A stretch of DNA of 5,882 bases from Candidatus Collierbacteria bacterium RIFOXYD1_FULL_40_9 (GTDB taxonomy: Bacteria; Patescibacteriota; Microgenomatia; UBA1400; MFAQ01). The position numbers and the translations under genes are program-made. The notes beneath the pieces were generated by a model. The model made no database searches. It was not told the origin of the DNA and was given only the letters and a program-made list of their open reading frames with translations. Where the stretch lies: the NCBI GenBank assembly GCA_001776275.1, contig MFAQ01000030.1, forward strand, positions 1,955 to 7,836, read 5' to 3'. Shown here one piece after another: positions 4,411-5,882 of this stretch. Each line of letters opens with the position of its first letter. Within the stretch, counting starts at the first letter, position 1.

Positions 4411-5882
4411 ATGTTTTCTTTTTTAGATCAATTCTTAAATCCCAACAAAGTCGAGGTCAGTAGACTCAGTAAGATTGTCGATGGTATTACAGCCTTAGAA
4501 ATGGAAGTCGCTACTATGTCCGACGACGAATTTCCAGCCGAAATAGCCCAGATTAGAAAAGAACTTGCCACCGAAAAAACTTTAGACGATGTTTTACCCA
4601 GAGTTTTTGCCCTAACCAGAGAAGCAGCTAAGCGAGTTTTAGGTCTTCGACCTTACGATGTTCAGCTCATTGCTAGTCTAGCTTTCCACAAAGGCATGAT
4701 AGGTGAGCAAAAAACTGGTGAAGGTAAGACCCTGTCAGCCGTCTCTGCTATGGTCCTTAATTCCCTTGCTGGTCAAGGTGCGCATTTAGTTACAGTCAAC
4801 GATTACTTGGCTCAAAGAGACGCAGGGTGGATGGGTCCGGTCTACAATTTTTTGGGGCTATCTGTTGGTTGTATCTACTCGGGTCAGGGCGACTTACCAG
4901 CCTCAATTTACGACCCAAACTTCTCAAATTCTGCCCACAGTGATCCTCGTCTTCAAAGGCTAAGACCAGCCACCAGAAAAGAAGCCTATGACTGCGACGT
5001 TACTTACGGCACCAATAACGAGTTTGGCTTTGATTATCTTCGTGATAACATGGCCAAAAGTCCAGAAAGCTTGGTCCAAAGAGGTCATTTCTTTGCTGTG
5101 GTCGACGAAGTTGACTCCATTCTTATCGACGAAGCTAGAACTCCTCTAATTATTTCCGCTCCAGATATGGAGGCAACCGATCAGTACTTAAAGTTTTCCA
5201 CTATTATTAGAACTTTGTCAGGTGACACCGACTACGAGGTCGACGAAAAACAAAGGACAGCCAACCTTACCGATCATGGTCTTCGCAAAATAGAAAAAGT
5301 CTTAAATGTCGAAAATCTATATCAACAAGATTATCAAACCCTTCATCACTTAGAACAAGCGCTCAAAGCCCAAACTCTTTTTATCAAAGACAGAGACTAT
5401 GTCATTAAAGACGATCAAATTGTTATCGTCGATGATCATACTGGTCGCCTTATGCACGGCAGACGCTATTCAGACGGACTACACCAGGCTATAGAAGCCA
5501 AAGAAGGTGTCAAAATTCAGCAAGAAAGCCGCACCATGGCCACTGTTTCCTTGCAAAATTATTTCAGACTTTATCAAAAGTTAGCCGGTATGACAGGTAC
5601 CGCCGCTACCGAAAGTGAAGAGTTCAAAAAAATCTACAATTTAACGGTCTTGGTTATACCCACCAACAGAACCATTCAAAGGCAAGACTTCCCCGATGTC
5701 GTCTACAAAACCCAAAGTGCCAAATACGCTGCCATTATGAACGAGGTCCAAGAAGTTCACAAAAAAAGTCAACCCATTCTTATTGGTACCAAGTCTATAG
5801 AGCAAAACGATGTTGTTAGTCAGTATTTAAAAAAGAAAAAAATTCCCCACCAAGTTCTAAATGCCAAAAATCACGAAAACGA
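4411..5882 (+). CDS. secA: Preprotein translocase ATPase SecA (N-terminal 490 codons, partial at right edge)
   Basis: SecA is the ATP-driven motor that pushes unfolded preproteins through SecYEG. The frame is open from ATG 4411 to the window end. Residues 1-30 are the N-terminal helix region. The first nucleotide-binding domain includes RVLGLRPYDVQL (75-86), Walker A GEQKTGEGKT (98-107), TVNDYLAQRD (128-137), YGTNNEFGFDYLRDNM (199-214) and Walker B VVDEVDSILIDEARTPLIIS (230-249). The preprotein cross-linking domain spans roughly 250-335. NBD1 resumes with VDDHTGRLMHGRRYSDGLHQ (340-359) and KLAGMTGTAATESEEF (390-405). NBD2 begins near 430, and the sequence stops within NAKNHEN. Oddities are a segment of about 25 extra residues at roughly 157-188, and Gln100 in the Walker A lead-in where Met followed by Lys/Arg is common. 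The remaining NBD2, helical scaffold and C-terminal tail lie outside the window. Confidence 0.97.
   Translation, partial: MFSFLDQFLNPNKVEVSRLSKIVDGITALEMEVATMSDDEFPAEIAQIRKELATEKTLDDVLPRVFALTREAAKRVLGLRPYDVQLIASLAFHKGMIGEQKTGEGKTLSAVSAMVLNSLAGQGAHLVTVNDYLAQRDAGWMGPVYNFLGLSVGCIYSGQGDLPASIYDPNFSNSAHSDPRLQRLRPATRKEAYDCDVTYGTNNEFGFDYLRDNMAKSPESLVQRGHFFAVVDEVDSILIDEARTPLIISAPDMEATDQYLKFSTIIRTLSGDTDYEVDEKQRTANLTDHGLRKIEKVLNVENLYQQDYQTLHHLEQALKAQTLFIKDRDYVIKDDQIVIVDDHTGRLMHGRRYSDGLHQAIEAKEGVKIQQESRTMATVSLQNYFRLYQKLAGMTGTAATESEEFKKIYNLTVLVIPTNRTIQRQDFPDVVYKTQSAKYAAIMNEVQEVHKKSQPILIGTKSIEQNDVVSQYLKKKKIPHQVLNAKNHEN

Noticed and set aside
1..5882. Reassigned UGA codon (as in Gracilibacteria/Absconditabacteria)
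   Set aside because: No conserved gene here contains an in-frame TGA, and all are intact under the standard code; the lack of TGA stops among six genes is a small sample.
1..5882. tRNA, rRNA, riboswitch, CRISPR or insertion sequence
   Set aside because: No cloverleaf, spaced direct repeats, terminal inverted repeats or transposase-like frame was found; intergenic gaps are too short for a riboswitch.

Overview
The window is a densely packed, all-plus-strand stretch of bacterial housekeeping chromosome. The short intergenic gaps, the small single-pass membrane protein with a Thr/Pro linker, and a SecA with an extra segment in its first nucleotide-binding domain suggest a streamlined genome, most likely a Candidate Phyla Radiation (Patescibacteria) member of the Microgenomates/WWE3 kind. 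That placement is inferred from protein character and was not computed. All six stop codons seen are TAA or TAG, and the long frames are free of internal TGA, so nothing suggests a recoded UGA.

Bases 1-262: the last 48 codons of greA (transcription elongation factor), then a small intrinsic terminator whose U-tract runs into a consensus-like promoter for the next gene. Bases 263-811: a 182-residue membrane-anchored protein of unknown function (GTG start, strong Shine-Dalgarno), closed by a strong intrinsic terminator at 818-850. It therefore looks like a single-gene transcription unit.

Bases 866-5882: a tight run of five genes: an HD-superfamily hydrolase (866-1453), seryl-tRNA synthetase serS (1462-2721), a membrane-anchored D-alanyl-D-alanine carboxypeptidase (2714-3766, overlapping serS by 8 nt), a spermidine-synthase-like SAM-fold protein (3768-4391) and secA (4411 to beyond the window). 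Gaps are -8 to +19 nt and no terminator is visible between them, so they may be co-transcribed. However, three of the five starts (HD gene, serS, secA) have a TATAAT-like hexamer 5-10 nt upstream of the ATG and no Shine-Dalgarno, which would fit internal promoters making leaderless mRNAs.

The genes cover transcript elongation (GreA), aminoacylation (SerRS), wall maturation (carboxypeptidase) and protein export (SecA). No mobile element, CRISPR array, RNA gene or clearly novel multi-gene system is visible. The points most worth a second look are the altered KTG motif (Lys-Ile-Ala) in the carboxypeptidase, the loss of polyamine-synthase catalytic residues in the SAM-fold protein, the possible leaderless starts, and the unknown surface protein.
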